From Brachybacterium ginsengisoli (GTDB lineage: Bacteria; Actinomycetota; Actinomycetes; Actinomycetales; Dermabacteraceae): a DNA stretch of 64,000 nucleotides. Below are positions 44,087 to 51,435 of the stretch, in pieces (the stretch's first letter is position 1; every line of letters begins with the position of its first letter). The notes below the pieces were generated by a model, which did no database searches, was not told where the DNA came from, and was given only the letters and a program-made list of their open reading frames with translations. Both the position numbers and the translations under genes were made by a program. The stretch is taken from positions 1,116,001 through 1,180,000 of the forward strand of contig NZ_CP023564.1 in the NCBI RefSeq assembly GCF_002407065.1, given 5' to 3'.

Positions 44087-44898
44087 TGGACATGCAGATC
44101 ACCCCCCGGACTCTCGTCGAAGCTTTCCTGCCCTTCGAGGGCGAGGTGTCGTTGGCCGAGGTGTACGCCGTGGCCAATCTTGCAGGTCTCGAGGACCAGC
44201 CTGTACGTTTGGCGATCCGTCGCCTCGTCGCTGCAGGCGGTGTAGTGCAGCATGGCAGGGGACGGGCAGGGAGCCTGACTCTCACTGGCACTGGCCTCCG
44301 GCGTCTGCAGCGAGACCGGCAGAGCCTCGCACTTGCCTTCGCCCAGGATGCTGGCGAAGTGAGGTGGGACGGGAGCTGGCTCCTGATAGCTGTCAGCGCG
44401 CCCGAGGCAGATCGCCACGTCCGCGACAGTCTGCGCCGAGAACTCCTGAAGCTGGGAGCAGCCACAATCTCGACAGGCCTTTACGCCAGCCCGCACGACC
44501 TCCGCGATATGTTGTCCGCGGATTCCATGCGGTACGTCGCGACCGCCACCACGGCTGATCTCTCGGTGCGGGGCGTGAACGACCCACTCGTGATCGCAGA
44601 GATGCTCTGGCCTAAGGCCTCCATCATCGAGCCCTATCAGGGCATCCAAGACGCCATCGCCCAAGAAGCCGATACCTCCTCACTGCCGAAAGAGGTCCGA
44701 CTGCTCATACTTGCTGAAGCGCTTGAACGTGCGATGAGAGACGACCCTCTGGTCCCTCCTGAACTGAGAAGCTGCACGTGGCCGCCAACCAAGGTTCGTG
44801 AGGAGTGGGCACACCGCTGGGAAGAGCTCAGCACTGACGGCGGAACAACGATCTACTCGGGTTGGTGGCCACCTGCACAGGCCTCCGCGCTTCTATAG
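44083..44898 (+). CDS. PaaX-family transcriptional regulator
   Basis: A 271-residue protein matching PaaX layout: an N-terminal winged helix (RTLVEAFLPFEGEVSLAEVY ... VRLAIRRLVAAGGVV), a central domain with RWDGSWLLIAVSAPEADRHVR and LGAATISTGLYASPHDL, and the C-terminal segment DPLVPPELRSCTWPP typical of PaaX-C. PaaX represses phenylacetate degradation genes using phenylacetyl-CoA; here no such genes are near, so the ligand is unknown. Start at GTG 44083 or ATG 44086. Confidence 0.85.
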   Translation: MMDMQITPRTLVEAFLPFEGEVSLAEVYAVANLAGLEDQPVRLAIRRLVAAGGVVQHGRGRAGSLTLTGTGLRRLQRDRQSLALAFAQDAGEVRWDGSWLLIAVSAPEADRHVRDSLRRELLKLGAATISTGLYASPHDLRDMLSADSMRYVATATTADLSVRGVNDPLVIAEMLWPKASIIEPYQGIQDAIAQEADTSSLPKEVRLLILAEALERAMRDDPLVPPELRSCTWPPTKVREEWAHRWEELSTDGGTTIYSGWWPPAQASALL

Positions 44899-44904
44899 GG
44901 GTGT

Positions 44905-44933
44905 CAGGAACGGCTTGGTGGCAGTTTCGGCTT
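44905..44933 (+). repeat. Attachment-like site 2 (degenerate), after the PaaX-like gene
   Basis: AGGAACGGCTTGGTGGCAGT then TTCGGCTT keeps the order GGAAC..TGGTGG.AGTT.CGGCTT of the better-preserved sites. It begins 7 bases after the PaaX stop codon. Weakest of the ten copies. Confidence 0.4.
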
Positions 44934-45227
44934 AGGCCGCGATGGCGAGCCTCGCGTGGACGAGTCGGGCCGACCGATCCTCACGTACCCGATCAACACG
45001 TTGCTGGGGGCGTGGCCGGGAGGTGAAGTGGACCTCCGTGGACACGCATGTTGGTCGTCAACTGCAGTTGGCTTCACGTGCCGGAACTTGGTGGAGCTCG
45101 GGTCTCCAAACCGACATCTCGCGGCGGGAAGGTCGAGCCCAAGGTAGCGCTGTCCTTCGGCTCGCTCGTTGGTCTGTTCAGCCAGTTGCGCCGTTCACGC
45201 GCAGACTGCCCTACGTGTGGGCATGTG
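44934..45227. other. Gene-free segment between attachment-like sites 2 and 4
   Basis: No recognised gene. The only notable content is site 3 and, at the end, an open frame running into site 4 that ends CGHVVEFRFNV-stop, a YchF-like tail without the rest of the gene. Confidence 0.5.
45078..45102 (+). repeat. Attachment-like site 3
   Basis: GTGCCGGAACTTGGTGGAGC then TCGGG. It matches the consensus GTGCCGGAACTCGGTGGAGT; the codons read N-L-V-E-L. The left flank GCAGTTGGCTTCAC resembles the flank of site 6. Confidence 0.55.
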
Positions 45228-45253
45228 GTGGAGTTCCGGTTTAACGTCTAGCG
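45228..45253 (+). repeat. Attachment-like site 4: YchF-type 3' end before the first higBA module
   Basis: GTGGAGTTCCGGTTTAACGT then CTAGCG reads V-E-F-R-F-N-V-stop, the normal YchF C terminus. The DNA from here into higB (about 60 bases) is similar to that after site 6, so the two higBA modules share the site and promoter region. Confidence 0.75.
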
Positions 45254-45284
45254 TTATTGACGCCGGTCGTTATGTCCTGGTCTC

Positions 45285-45566
45285 GTGATCAGATCGTTCG
45301 GGAGCAAGGACACCGAACGATTGTGGCGTCGTGAGCGAGTGCGCTCGATCGATCATCGGATCCATCGGGTCGCACTGCGCAAGCTTCGTCAGGTGGGATC
45401 GGCGGAGTCCATCGAGGATCTTCGGGTCCCGCCGGGCAACCGGCTCGAAGCGCTGAAGGGCGACCGCGCCGGGCAGCACAGCATCAGGATCAACGACGAG
45501 TGGCGGATCTGGTTCGTGCGGACCGACGCAGGACCGGAGGAGGTGGAGATCGTTGACTACCACTGA
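45285..45566 (+). CDS. higB: HigB-type toxin (RelE/ParE superfamily mRNA interferase)
   Basis: A 93-residue toxin with the HigB pattern: MIRSFGSKDTERLWRRE, LRKLRQV, LRVPPGNRLEALKGDRAGQH and SIRINDEWRIWFV, ending VEIVDYH. HigB cleaves mRNA on the ribosome and is neutralised by HigA. The toxin comes first in the operon, the usual HigBA order, and overlaps higA by 14 bases. The gene begins 31 bases after attachment-like site 4. Confidence 0.93.
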   Translation: MIRSFGSKDTERLWRRERVRSIDHRIHRVALRKLRQVGSAESIEDLRVPPGNRLEALKGDRAGQHSIRINDEWRIWFVRTDAGPEEVEIVDYH

Positions 45567-45855
45567 GAAGATTGCCCCGATCCACCCTGGGGAGGTCCTC
45601 ATGGAGGACTTCATCGAGGGCTTCGGGATCACGCAGAACAAGCTCGCCGTGTCGATCGGCGTCCCGCCTCGGCGGATCAACGAGATCGTGCATGGCAAGC
45701 GGGGGATCACGGCGGACACCGCGCTCCGGCTCGGCAAGCTCTTCGGCACCACCGCACAGTTCTGGCTGAACCTGCAGACGCTCTACGACCTCGACCTCGC
45801 AGAGGATCGCGTGGCTGAGCAGATCGACGCCATCGTGCCGCTGCAATCCGCATGA
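45553..45855 (+). CDS. higA: HigA-type antitoxin (XRE helix-turn-helix)
   Basis: A 100-residue antitoxin with IHPGEVLMEDFIEGFGITQN, the helix-turn-helix LAVSIGVPPRRINEIVHGKRG and ITADTALRLGKLFGTTAQFW, the classic HigA/VapI signature. The start is a TTG at 45553 inside higB, preceded by an ideal AGGAGGTGG ribosome-binding site about 9 bases upstream. It binds HigB and represses the operon. Confidence 0.92.
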   Translation: MTTTEKIAPIHPGEVLMEDFIEGFGITQNKLAVSIGVPPRRINEIVHGKRGITADTALRLGKLFGTTAQFWLNLQTLYDLDLAEDRVAEQIDAIVPLQSA

Positions 45856-46346
45856 CCTTCAGCGGGATGGACGCCGCTGAGGTAGTACGAGTCGTTGCCT
45901 GGCTCGAGGAGCGATCAGTCGTCTACCAGGTCAACGGCGGATGGGCCGTTGACGCTCTGCACGGTTCCCAGACCAGATCGCATGGTGATCTGGATGTGTT
46001 CGTCGACTCGACGACGGTCGACGCCCTCATGGAATGGTTGCTCGGTCGCGGATACAGCATCGTGGAGGACTGGCGTCCGATCCGAGTTGAGCTGCGCGCC
46101 GGCGACAGGGCGGTCGACATCCATCCGATGGACGTGGACTGTGTCGGCGACGGGGTCCAGCAGGGCTTCGGTGAAGACTCGTTCGTCCACCGAGCGCGCG
46201 AGCGCGCGGTCGGAGTGATCGGAGATCGCTCGGTAGTTGTCGCGTGCGCCGCGCGACTCATGGCGCTGAGGCTCGGTTACGACCTCCGGCCGGAGGACCG
46301 CCACGATCTCGACGTGCTTGGGAGGTTGGTCGCCGACCACTCTTGA
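45852..46346 (+). CDS. Nucleotidyltransferase (ANT(2'')/Lnu-like fold)
   Basis: A 164-residue protein with YQVNGGWAVDALHGSQTRSH then GDLDVFVD, the active-site pattern of antibiotic nucleotidyltransferases such as ANT(2'')-Ia and LnuA, and later RAVDIHPMDVD. It overlaps higA by four bases (ATGA), so it is the third gene of the toxin-antitoxin operon. It could modify an aminoglycoside or lincosamide, or act as a third TA component that modifies the toxin or tRNA; sequence alone does not decide. Confidence 0.8.
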   Translation: MTFSGMDAAEVVRVVAWLEERSVVYQVNGGWAVDALHGSQTRSHGDLDVFVDSTTVDALMEWLLGRGYSIVEDWRPIRVELRAGDRAVDIHPMDVDCVGDGVQQGFGEDSFVHRARERAVGVIGDRSVVVACAARLMALRLGYDLRPEDRHDLDVLGRLVADHS

Positions 46347-46381
46347 GGCCCGTGGCGGGCAGTTGACGCAGATGGTTGTCC

Positions 46382-46425
46382 GTGCCGGAACTCAGTGGAG
46401 TTCCGCTTCTCAAACTAACGTCTGG
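46382..46425 (+). repeat. Attachment-like site 5, after the nucleotidyltransferase gene
   Basis: GTGCCGGAACTCAGTGGAGT, then TCCGCTTCTCAAAC and TAACGTCTGG. The hairpin arms CGGAACTC/GAGTTCCG are intact. Codons read V-E-F-R-F-S-N-stop. Like site 1 it ends TAACGTCTGG rather than AACGTCTAG. Confidence 0.7.
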
Positions 46426-46644
46426 TGAGGTCTGACGGGCAACGGCTGCACATCGCCACATTCCACGTCCCCGTCGATCGGGACGTCGAGCCGTCCGAGC
46501 GCATCTACGACGGCCTAGTGTTGAGTTAGGCACTCTGTACGCGCGGCGCGAATCCTGCCCGCTGGCACGGCGTTGGTTTGATCGAAGAAGGTCTCTTGTC
46601 TACCTCCTGAACCGCTGTGCCTCTCCGAAGCTCGTGGCACTCGC
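46426..46644. other. Gene-free segment
   Basis: Nothing recognisable between attachment-like site 5 and the TetR stop codon apart from a TTGAGTTAGGCACTC-like AT-rich patch. Confidence 0.4.
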
Positions 46645-47334
46645 CTACTGCAGCTTCTCAACCCTGCTCAACCGGCCGAGCCATTCGATGAGGAGCTGGG
46701 TCTCCGCCCTGCCGAGGACATCCGGTTGTGCTGCAGCGAGCTCGATGGCAGTGGTGAGCGAGTCGTTGTCTCGTGTTCCCTTGCCGGTGATCGCCGAGAT
46801 AGCGCCTTCACGGACAGTTTGAGACAGGGCAGGATCCGGCGCTGCCAGGATGATCTGGCGCAGGGTGACGCCGATGTTGGTCACTAGGATGTGCGCGGCA
46901 GCCTGCTCAGAGGGCACCAGAAGCCTGCCCTGTTCGGCGGCCCGCGCCGTGAGCGCGCGCAGGATCTCGCTGGGACGGGACTGCGCCTCGGGGGAGTGCC
47001 CAGGGCGGACCTTCCCGTACATCAGAGTGTAGAACCCGGGGTTGGCCAGACCGAAGGCGACGTGGGCATCCCAGCCGGCACGGATGTCCTGGATGGGATC
47101 GCCCGAGGACTCCATCGACGACTTCTCGTTCAGGTAGAGGTCGAACCCGTGCTCGATGACAGCGTCGATCAGCCCTTGCTTGGAGCCGAAGAAGTGGTAG
47201 AGCGTCGGCATCTTCACCCCGACTGCGTCGCACACCGCGCGCAGGGAGAACTCCTCGCCGGGGGCGGCGGCGATGAGGTCGGCGGCTGCCGCTATCAGTC
47301 GCTCCCGTGTATCGCTTGTCGGTGCTCCTGTCAT
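46645..47334 (-). CDS. TetR-family transcriptional regulator
   Basis: A 229-residue repressor with the N-terminal DNA-binding domain TRERLIAAAADLIAAAPGEE, FSLRAVCDAVGVKMPTLYHF and FGSKQGLIDAVIEHGFDLYL. The C-terminal ligand domain is not diagnostic. It is divergent from an SDR gene across a 63-base gap that holds a TGCTAC/GTAGCA operator, so it most likely represses the SDR-SnoaL pair and itself. Confidence 0.92.
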   Translation of the reverse strand: MTGAPTSDTRERLIAAAADLIAAAPGEEFSLRAVCDAVGVKMPTLYHFFGSKQGLIDAVIEHGFDLYLNEKSSMESSGDPIQDIRAGWDAHVAFGLANPGFYTLMYGKVRPGHSPEAQSRPSEILRALTARAAEQGRLLVPSEQAAAHILVTNIGVTLRQIILAAPDPALSQTVREGAISAITGKGTRDNDSLTTAIELAAAQPDVLGRAETQLLIEWLGRLSRVEKLQ

Positions 47335-47336
47335 AG

Positions 47337-47358
47337 TGCTACGTTAGCGTATGTAGCA
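47337..47358. promoter_or_regulatory. Probable TetR operator
   Basis: TGCTAC at 47337-47342 and GTAGCA at 47353-47358 form a 6-bp inverted repeat with a 10-base spacer; inside it TACG/CGTA adds a second symmetry. It sits beside the regulator start. TAATAC at 47362-47367 may be the -10 of the SDR operon. Confidence 0.6.
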
Positions 47359-47397
47359 GAGTAATACTGTTGCATATCAACGATATGGAGGGCTGTC

Positions 47398-48153
47398 ATG
47401 GCCGATCACACGCTCAACGGCAAGAACGTCCTGATCGCGGGCGGCGCGAAGAACCTCGGCGGGCTGGTCGCTCGTCAAGCAGCCGAGGCCGGCGCGAACG
47501 TCGCGATCCACTACAACTCCGACTCCAGTCGCGCGGACGCGGAGCAGACGCTGGCCGCCGTCGAAGCGGCTGGAGGCAAGGGCGCGGTGTTTCAGGGGGA
47601 CCTCACGGTTCCGGCGAACGTGGCCGAACTGTTCGCCGACGCTGAGGCGGCTCTGGGGACGATCGATGTCGCGGTGAACACGGCGGGCAAGGTGCTGCGC
47701 AAGCCGATCGTGGAGACCACCGAGGACGAGTACGACTCGATGTTCGACATCAACTCCAAGGCCGCTTACTTCTTCATCCAGGAGGCCGGCAAGAACCTCG
47801 CCGACGGCGGCAAGATCATCACCATCGTCACCGCGCTGCTGGCCGCGTTCACCGACGGCTACTCCACCTACGCCGGAGGCAAGTCGCCGGTGGAGCACTT
47901 CACTCGCGCCGCGGCCAAGGAGTTCGCCGACCGAGGCATCTCCGTCACCGCGATCGCGCCCGGTCCGATGGACACGCCGTTCTTCTACGGCCAGGAGACC
48001 CCGGAGCGGGTCGAGTTCCACAAGTCGCAGGGTATGGGCGGTCAGCTCACGAAGATCGAGGACATCGCCCCGATCGTCCGCTTCCTCGCCTCCGAGGGCT
48101 GGTGGATCACCGGCCAGACGATCTTCGCCAACGGCGGATACACCACCCGCTGA
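47398..48153 (+). CDS. Short-chain dehydrogenase/reductase
   Basis: A 251-residue classical SDR. Cofactor motif is GGAKNLGG (a variant of TGxxxGxG), with NTAG at the nucleotide site and catalytic YAGGK (Y-x3-K). It ends with the usual ASEGWWITGQTIFANGGYTTR. Good ribosome-binding site GGAGG 6 bases before the ATG. Substrate unknown; expressed with a SnoaL-like gene and probably controlled by the divergent TetR protein. Confidence 0.92.
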   Translation: MADHTLNGKNVLIAGGAKNLGGLVARQAAEAGANVAIHYNSDSSRADAEQTLAAVEAAGGKGAVFQGDLTVPANVAELFADAEAALGTIDVAVNTAGKVLRKPIVETTEDEYDSMFDINSKAAYFFIQEAGKNLADGGKIITIVTALLAAFTDGYSTYAGGKSPVEHFTRAAAKEFADRGISVTAIAPGPMDTPFFYGQETPERVEFHKSQGMGGQLTKIEDIAPIVRFLASEGWWITGQTIFANGGYTTR

Positions 48154-48182
48154 GCTCGACCCTACGAAATAAGGAGCGCCCC

Positions 48183-48512
48183 ATGGCAGCACCCACCATC
48201 CCCGAGCCCGTGGCCTCGTTCATCACCGCGGTCAACGACCACGACGAACAAGCCTTCCTCGACGCCTTCGCTCCTGACGGGACCGTCGACGACTGGGGCC
48301 GCGACTTCACTGGGCGCGAGCAGATCAAAACCTGGAGCGACAAGGAGTTCATCGGTTCGCGCGGCACCCTCGCGGTCGAGGAGGTCGACATCGCCGCTAG
48401 CACGATCACCGTCATCGGCGACTGGCGCTCCAACCACGCGAACGGCCGCTCGAAGTTCGTCTTCGACGTCGACGGCGACAAGCTCGCGAAGATGACGATC
48501 CGCGAAGGCTGA
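48183..48512 (+). CDS. SnoaL-like / NTF2-fold protein
   Basis: A 109-residue protein with the cone-shaped NTF2-like pattern: PEPVASFITAVNDHDEQAFL, DAFAPDGTVDDWGRDFTG and a C-terminal beta sheet. Such proteins are small isomerases, hydrolases or binding proteins. It follows the SDR gene by 29 bases with AAGGAG before the ATG at 48183, so the two form one operon. Confidence 0.82.
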   Translation: MAAPTIPEPVASFITAVNDHDEQAFLDAFAPDGTVDDWGRDFTGREQIKTWSDKEFIGSRGTLAVEEVDIAASTITVIGDWRSNHANGRSKFVFDVDGDKLAKMTIREG

Positions 48513-48530
48513 GAGCCGGCACGAGCGTCT

Positions 48531-48564
48531 CGAGCGGGCGTCCAGCCAGTTGGACGCCCGCTCG
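48531..48564 (+). terminator. 14-bp stem-loop after the SnoaL-like gene
   Basis: CGAGCGGGCGTCCA (48531-48544) is perfectly complementary to TGGACGCCCGCTCG (48551-48564); loop of 6 bases. Begins 18 bases after the stop codon. Confidence 0.88.
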
Positions 48565-48614
48565 TCGCTGTCGTCTTCGAGGCCCCCGCACCACACATAC
48601 GAGGTTCACCAACC

Positions 48615-49781
48615 ATGACTACCGTCCCGCTCGCCCGCATCGGGCACCGTCGATCCGAGGTCGGCCCCGTCGAGCTCTTCTTCGACCTGGTCTACGTCTT
48701 CGCCATCATCCAACTCTCGCACCTGCTCATCGAGCACCTCTCCTGGGAGGGCGCTGCCCAGACCATCGTGGTGTTCGCCGCGGTGTGGTGGGGCTGGAAC
48801 TACACCGCCTGGGCGATGAACTGGCTGGATCCGAGCCGCACCCCAGTGCAGCTGCTCTCCGGGGTGCTCATGCTCGCCGCACTGGGCATGTCGATCGCTA
48901 TACCCAGCGCCTTCGGCGACGGAGCCTGGCTCTTCGTCGGGTGCTACCTGTTCATGGGCCTCCTCCGTCCTATGTTCATGATGATCACCTACCGCGGCCA
49001 CCAGCTCGCAGCCAACTACCGCATGCTGCTGCTGTGGACCCTGCTGGCCGGCATGTTCTGGGTCCTCGGTGCGGCACTGCCCCTCGAGTGGCGGCTGGGT
49101 CTCTGGTTGATCGCGGTGCTCATCGACTACGCGGCCCCGCTCGCCCACTACCGGATCCCCGGTATCGGCGCAGCCCCCATGCACCAGTGGGACACCGACG
49201 CCGAGCACCTGGCCGAGCGCAACCGTCTCGTCTTCATCATCGCCCTGGGCGAGTCCATCCTGCTCATGGGCGGCAGCATCGTCTCCCACGGGCAGCTCAC
49301 CCCCGGCCTCGCTCTGAGCTTGATCGTCGGCTTCGCGTCCCTGTTCGTGCTCTGGTGGAACTACTTCGCCCTCGCTGGCCCTGATACCCACGGCGGGGAC
49401 TCGTCAACTGGGGCTCTCCGATCGGCCTACGCCTATGCGCATGCTTTTATGGTCTTGGGCGCGATCCTCGTCGCCGTCTCCATCGAGCTGCGGCTCTCCC
49501 ACGACCACCTCACGCCCGCAATCGTTCTCGTGACGGCCGCAGGTCCGCTCGTATACCTGGCAGGAAACCTGCTGTTCCTCCGGTCCCGATTCGGACGCCT
49601 CGCACGGTCACGATTCATCGCAGCAGCCGTGCTGGTGGGGATCATGATCGCCGCGATGCTGCTGATCGATCACCTGCCGGTGATTGCGTTGAGCGTCGCT
49701 GTACTCTCCGTGACGGCTATTCTCGCCGCCCACACCGCGTACACGACATCGAAACAGTCGGCGCTCGATAACCGGCGATGA
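48615..49781 (+). CDS. Low-temperature-requirement protein A (LtrA) family membrane protein
   Basis: A 388-residue membrane protein with about 11-12 helices. It starts with the family motif VGPVELFFDLVYVFAIIQLS and contains AERNRLVFIIALGESILLMG and LWWNYFALAGPD, both diagnostic for LtrA. LtrA was named in Listeria for growth at low temperature; its molecular role is unclear. Own transcript, because a strong terminator precedes it. Confidence 0.92.
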   Translation: MTTVPLARIGHRRSEVGPVELFFDLVYVFAIIQLSHLLIEHLSWEGAAQTIVVFAAVWWGWNYTAWAMNWLDPSRTPVQLLSGVLMLAALGMSIAIPSAFGDGAWLFVGCYLFMGLLRPMFMMITYRGHQLAANYRMLLLWTLLAGMFWVLGAALPLEWRLGLWLIAVLIDYAAPLAHYRIPGIGAAPMHQWDTDAEHLAERNRLVFIIALGESILLMGGSIVSHGQLTPGLALSLIVGFASLFVLWWNYFALAGPDTHGGDSSTGALRSAYAYAHAFMVLGAILVAVSIELRLSHDHLTPAIVLVTAAGPLVYLAGNLLFLRSRFGRLARSRFIAAAVLVGIMIAAMLLIDHLPVIALSVAVLSVTAILAAHTAYTTSKQSALDNRR

Positions 49782-50034
49782 CCTGGCAACCTCTATCTGA
49801 GATCCTTCTGCGCCCGATCGCGGTGCTCAGGAGCGAGCGACGCGCTTTGCTTTTCAACTGCGATCCTCGGTCATAGCTGGCCGACCGCATCGCGGTGAGA
49901 ATGCTCCTTTGCGTCGCCGGTGGCTATGCGCACCTGGTCTCGGCCGTGCACTGTACGAACGGATCAGAGCAACGCTCTGACCCGCGGGATGATTAGCGCT
50001 GGCAACTTGACTACTCATCGTCAGAGGTTGGCTT
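49782..50034. other. Gene-free segment before attachment-like site 6
   Basis: No frame has recognisable similarity. A+T content is higher than in the backbone. The end carries TCAGAGGTTGGCTTGTAG, the left flank of the site, which has a matching flank at site 8. Confidence 0.45.
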
Positions 50035-50073
50035 GTAGCGGAACTCGGTGGAGTTCCGCTTCAACGTCTAGCG
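50035..50073 (+). repeat. Attachment-like site 6: best-preserved copy
   Basis: CGGAACTCGGTGGAGTTCCG (50039-50058) is an 8-bp hairpin with loop GGTG, followed by CTTCAACGTCTAGCG. The codons from 50048 read V-E-F-R-F-N-V-stop with backbone-like GC-rich codons, so this copy could be the displaced original 3' end of ychF. It directly precedes the second higBA module. Confidence 0.8.
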
Positions 50074-50104
50074 TTGATGGCGGGGTCCGTTGTGCACTGG
50101 TCTA

Positions 50105-50385
50105 GTGAGCAGATCGTCCGGCAGCAAGGACACCGAGCGCGTCTGGCATGAGCAGTACGTCAAGCGCATCGACCGGACGGTGCAGCGGGCGACCCTGCGG
50201 AAGCTCGAACTGATCCATGCGGCGATTGATGTCAATGCCCTCCGGGTCCCACCGGGGCCCAGTTGGAACGACTGCTCGGGGACCGCGGTGGACAGCGCAG
50301 CATCCGCGTCAACGCGCAGTGGCGTCTCTGCTTCGTCTGGAGACAGGGAGGTGCGGACGATGTCGAACTCGTCGACTACCACTGA
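50105..50385 (+). pseudogene. HigB-type toxin gene with a one-base frameshift
   Basis: The GTG start at 50105 gives SRSSGSKDTERVWHEQYVKR through LRVPPG; then the frame must change to read AQLERLLGDRGGQRSIRVNA and QWRLCFVWRQGG to VELVDYH-stop at 50385. The change falls at the G run 50254-50257: one extra G would restore a 93-codon gene, the same length as the first HigB. Either the toxin is dead or the G run was miscalled. Confidence 0.85.
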
Positions 50386-50683
50386 GAGCGATCTGAGCGA
50401 GCCGATCCATCATCCGGGGGAGATCCTGACGGAGGATGTCATCGAGGGCTTCGGGATCACGCAGAACGAGCTCGCGGTGTCCATCGGTCTGCCGCCGCGC
50501 CGGATCAACGAGATCGTGCACGGCCAACGGGGGATCACCGCTGATACGGCGATCCGTCTGGCACGGTACTTCGGGACCTCCGAAGAGTTCTGGATGAACT
50601 TGCAGTCGAACTACGAGCTGCGGCTCGAGCGTCGCGCTCTGCGCGAGAAGGTCGCCGCGATCACGCCGTTGCATGTCGCATGA
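50360..50683 (+). CDS. HigA-type antitoxin, second copy
   Basis: A 107-residue XRE antitoxin with IHHPGEILTEDVIEGFGITQ and LAVSIGLPPRRINEIVHGQRG, very close to the first HigA over its whole length. I start at the ATG at 50360 with GGGAGGTG about 8 bases upstream; the gene overlaps the toxin frame. It is intact although its toxin partner is frameshifted. The kinase gene overlaps its stop by four bases (ATGA). Confidence 0.9.
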   Translation: MSNSSTTTESDLSEPIHHPGEILTEDVIEGFGITQNELAVSIGLPPRRINEIVHGQRGITADTAIRLARYFGTSEEFWMNLQSNYELRLERRALREKVAAITPLHVA

Positions 50684-51201
50684 CCGGGCACCTCATCATG
50701 ATCTCCGGTCTTCCCGGCGTCGGAAAGACAAGCGTTGCTGAGATCGCCGCCGCGCGCACAGGCTCGGTGCATCTGTCCATCGATGCCGTCGAGGAGTGGA
50801 TTCTCGCCTGCGGTCTGACGCGCGGATGGCAAGTCGGCGTCGCCGCGTACGAAGCGGCTCGCGCTATGGCGGAACTGAACCTTCGCCTCGGTCGCAGCGT
50901 CATCATCGATGCGGTGAACGACAGCGAGGACGCCAGGGAGACCTGGCGGGCTGCGGCCGCGCGCACCAGTTCTCGAATCGACTTCGTGCATCTGGTGGTC
51001 GCTGATGCGCAAGAGCATGAACGGAGGCTCAGCGGCAGGGATCGCGGTCTCGCCTACGTCGGCGAACCGACCTGGACGGATGTGCAGCGCCGTCGAGCCG
51101 ACTATGCCGCGTGGTCCGATGAGGTCGTGGAACTCGACACGACAGCTCGGACTGCGGATGAGGTTGCAGGCGCACTTGCCGCGCGCCTCAGCGCGAGATG
51201 A
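50680..51201 (+). CDS. P-loop kinase-like protein (zeta-toxin/CPT-like AAA fold)
   Basis: A 173-residue protein with Walker A ISGLPGVGKTSVAEIAAART at about 8-27, a putative acceptor-site Asp in LSIDAVEEW and GRSVIIDAVNDSEDARE, and an Arg-rich lid (RRLSGRDRGLAY). The layout matches small-molecule kinases such as chloramphenicol phosphotransferase and zeta toxins. It is the third gene of the second higBA operon, mirroring the nucleotidyltransferase of the first. Substrate unknown. Confidence 0.8.
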   Translation: MTGHLIMISGLPGVGKTSVAEIAAARTGSVHLSIDAVEEWILACGLTRGWQVGVAAYEAARAMAELNLRLGRSVIIDAVNDSEDARETWRAAAARTSSRIDFVHLVVADAQEHERRLSGRDRGLAYVGEPTWTDVQRRRADYAAWSDEVVELDTTARTADEVAGALAARLSAR

Positions 51202-51227
51202 GGCCGCGTCGTCGCTGATGGTTCTTC

Positions 51228-51260
51228 GTGCCGGAACTCGGTCGAGTTCAGGATCGATGC
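51228..51260 (+). repeat. Attachment-like site 7, after the kinase gene
   Basis: GTGCCGGAACTCGGTCGAGT then TCAGGATCGATGC. The left hairpin arm is intact, the right arm is GAGTTCAG. Codons read V-E-F-R-I-D-A. Begins 27 bases after the kinase stop codon. Confidence 0.65.
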
Positions 51261-51404
51261 ACAAACCGCTTGGTCAGAGCTGATCTCCAGCAGTCGATTG
51301 GCGCGAGGGCGGATCGATCTTGTGCAGTCACATCAGTGGCGGGCGATGCGTGCCGCGTGGATGCTTGTGTGGGGGAGCGACCGGGTGGCCACGCTGCTAG
51401 ATTT

Positions 51405-51420
51405 ATCTTGACAGCAAGAT
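51405..51420. promoter_or_regulatory. Inverted repeat upstream of the VOC gene
   Basis: ATCTTGACAGCAAGAT is a 6-bp inverted repeat (ATCTTG/CAAGAT) 15 bases before the ATG. The form is typical of MarR-type operators. No MarR gene is adjacent. Confidence 0.5.
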
Positions 51421-51435
51421 GAATTGGAGGCGCAG

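Noticed and set aside
45048-45251. 67-codon frame ending CGHVVEFRFNV as a real small gene
   Set aside because: Only the last eight codons match anything (YchF tail); the rest is unassignable and fits an insertion junction.
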